Origin: Vulcanimicrobiota bacterium
Lineage (GTDB): Bacteria > Vulcanimicrobiota > Vulcanimicrobiia > Vulcanimicrobiales > Vulcanimicrobiaceae
Assembly (NCBI GenBank): GCA_030038335.1
Contig: JASHPC010000231.1
Span: 1-7,374 of the forward strand
Length of the DNA: 7,374 nucleotides
Reading direction: 5' to 3'
Shown here: positions 7,086 through 7,374 of the stretch, one piece after another
How positions within the stretch are numbered: position 1 is the first letter of the stretch
Layout: each line of letters opens with the position of its first letter
Made by a program: the position numbers and the translations under genes
The notes under the pieces: generated by a model
The model's input: the letters and a program-made list of their open reading frames with translations, nothing else
Databases searched by the model: none
What the model was told of the DNA's origin: nothing

Positions 7086-7230
7086 ACATCGCCATGTAGC
7101 TGCCCGGGCATCGCAACATCGAAGCGCAGTATCTGGCCTGGGAACAACCGACTCTAATCCCGGTTGTATTGCTCCGTAGCCGTAAAGGATTCGTTAGTCC
7201 CACCTTGTTCACTTAACAGACTCCCGCATG
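7086..7230. other. Non-coding stretch between GNAT gene and IS element
   Basis: I see no supported gene here. It holds a perfect 10-base palindrome TGCCCGGGCA (7101-7110) and a hairpin with a 7-bp stem (ACAACCG/CGGTTGT, 7144-7167) around a 10-base loop. Neither is followed by a T-run, so they are not classical intrinsic terminators, though the second is followed by TATT and could help end transcription of the RskA-C/GNAT unit. Base use looks less GC-rich than the genes to its left. Confidence 0.5.
7144..7167 (+). terminator. Possible weak hairpin terminator downstream of GNAT gene
   Basis: The stem ACAACCG pairs with CGGTTGT around the loop ACTCTAATCC. It lies 59 bases past the GNAT stop. 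Because only TATT follows rather than a T-run, a terminator role is uncertain; it may simply be a stable RNA fold. Confidence 0.25.
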
Positions 7231-7285
7231 TGAGAGGTGGCCCCGGTTAATCGAACACCGCTCTAAGTGATGAATCCGCTCCACC

Positions 7286-7303
7286 GAAGGCGAAGATGCC
7301 TTC
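7286..7303 (+). promoter_or_regulatory. Hairpin in IS leader just ahead of the OrfA ribosome site
   Basis: GAAGGC (7286-7291) and GCCTTC (7298-7303) form a perfect 6-bp stem with the loop GAAGAT. It includes the in-frame ATG at 7296 and ends six bases before the ribosome site AAGGAG (7308-7313). Insertion sequences often carry leader stems that lower translation from read-in transcripts, and this one is placed to do so, but its function is inferred. Confidence 0.4.
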
Positions 7304-7307
7304 AGAA

Positions 7308-7313
7308 AAGGAG
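7308..7313 (+). promoter_or_regulatory. Ribosome binding site of the IS OrfA
   Basis: AAGGAG is the strongest Shine-Dalgarno match in the window. It lies 6 bases before TTG at 7320, and this spacing favours TTG over the upstream in-frame ATG at 7296. Confidence 0.6.
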
Positions 7314-7319
7314 CAGATC

Positions 7320-7374
7320 TTGACACGACGCGCCCGCCGGAATCACTCACCGGCATTCAAGGCCAAGGTGGCCA
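7320..7374 (+). CDS. IS3-family transposase OrfA, N-terminal fragment (runs off right edge)
   Basis: Only 18 residues are visible: LTRRARRNHSPAFKAKVA. Basic residues followed by H-S-x-x-F-K-A-K-V-A is the standard opening of IS3-family OrfA proteins, the small helix-turn-helix DNA-binding product that is usually joined to OrfB by a -1 frameshift. The start is taken as TTG at 7320, because AAGGAG lies 6 bases before it and family members typically begin M-T/K-x-R at this place. An in-frame ATG at 7296 would add eight residues (MPSEKEQI) but lies inside a hairpin and has no good ribosome site. A TTG where relatives commonly have ATG may mean weak expression. Whether the copy is intact cannot be seen. 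Confidence 0.75.
   Translation, partial: MTRRARRNHSPAFKAKVA

Larger units (their letters stand above)
7231..7374 (+). mobile_element. Left end of an IS3-family insertion sequence (partial)
   Basis: The element is called from its OrfA start (see the CDS at 7320) and from the sequence TGAGAGGTGGCCCCGG at 7231-7246, which has the TG tip and the C-run near the tip seen at many IS3-family ends. The boundary could also be 7229 (TGTGAGAGG). The right end, inverted repeat partner, OrfB with its DDE residues and the target duplication are outside the window, so the boundary cannot be proved. The roughly 90-base leader before OrfA fits the family. It sits in non-coding DNA downstream of the GNAT gene and appears not to break any gene seen here. 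Confidence 0.6.

Noticed and set aside
7130..7200. Possible tRNA with a CUA (pyrrolysine-like) anticodon loop, CTCTAAT
   Set aside because: The flanking bases pair in a register that gives a 10-base loop rather than 7, no acceptor stem of 7 pairs can be formed, and no T-arm follows.
1..7374. CRISPR arrays, rRNA, integrase attachment sites
   Set aside because: I saw no regularly spaced repeats, rRNA motifs or tRNA-end duplications.

Overview
The window is a dense, high-GC bacterial segment with GTG starts at five of its six chromosomal genes and 4- to 8-base overlaps at most junctions. Nothing in it fixes the taxon. The style (GC-rich, GTGA overlaps, actinobacterial-like DUF4081-GNAT and RskA-C domains beside an IS3-type element) would suit an actinobacterium or an uncultivated high-GC lineage such as Eremiobacterota, but that is a guess.

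Region 1 (1-5650, minus strand) is one tight operon read right to left. It encodes a secreted or membrane-anchored family-20 glycoside hydrolase (3722-5650), a polytopic transporter carrying a C-terminal soluble extension that ends in a PDZ domain (1734-3725), a class I SAM-dependent methyltransferase (995-1741), and the N-terminal 332 residues of a hydantoinase/oxoprolinase-type ATP-dependent amidohydrolase (1-998) that leaves the window on the left. Each gene overlaps the next (GTGA, GTGTCTGA, GTGA), so translation is probably coupled. A plausible reading is a scavenging module: an extracytoplasmic hydrolase frees an amino-sugar-type product, the transporter imports it or a related small acid, and cytoplasmic enzymes process a ring amide. 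The substrate cannot be read from the sequence.

Region 2 (5651-5724) is a 74-base divergent intergenic gap with a short inverted repeat close to the hydrolase start. It is the only obvious place for the promoters of both directions.

Region 3 (5725-7085, plus strand) is a two-gene unit: a small membrane protein with an RskA C-terminal domain but no anti-sigma (zinc-finger) domain and no neighbouring sigma factor, overlapping by GTGA a DUF4081-type GNAT acetyltransferase.

Region 4 (7086-7374) is about 145 bases of non-coding DNA with two small palindromic or hairpin structures, then the left end of an IS3-family insertion sequence. The element's first open frame (OrfA, helix-turn-helix) starts near 7320 and runs off the right edge.

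The most unusual items are the transporter-PDZ fusion, the GH20/transporter-PDZ/methyltransferase/hydantoinase operon as a set, and the RskA-C protein stripped of its sigma-binding half.
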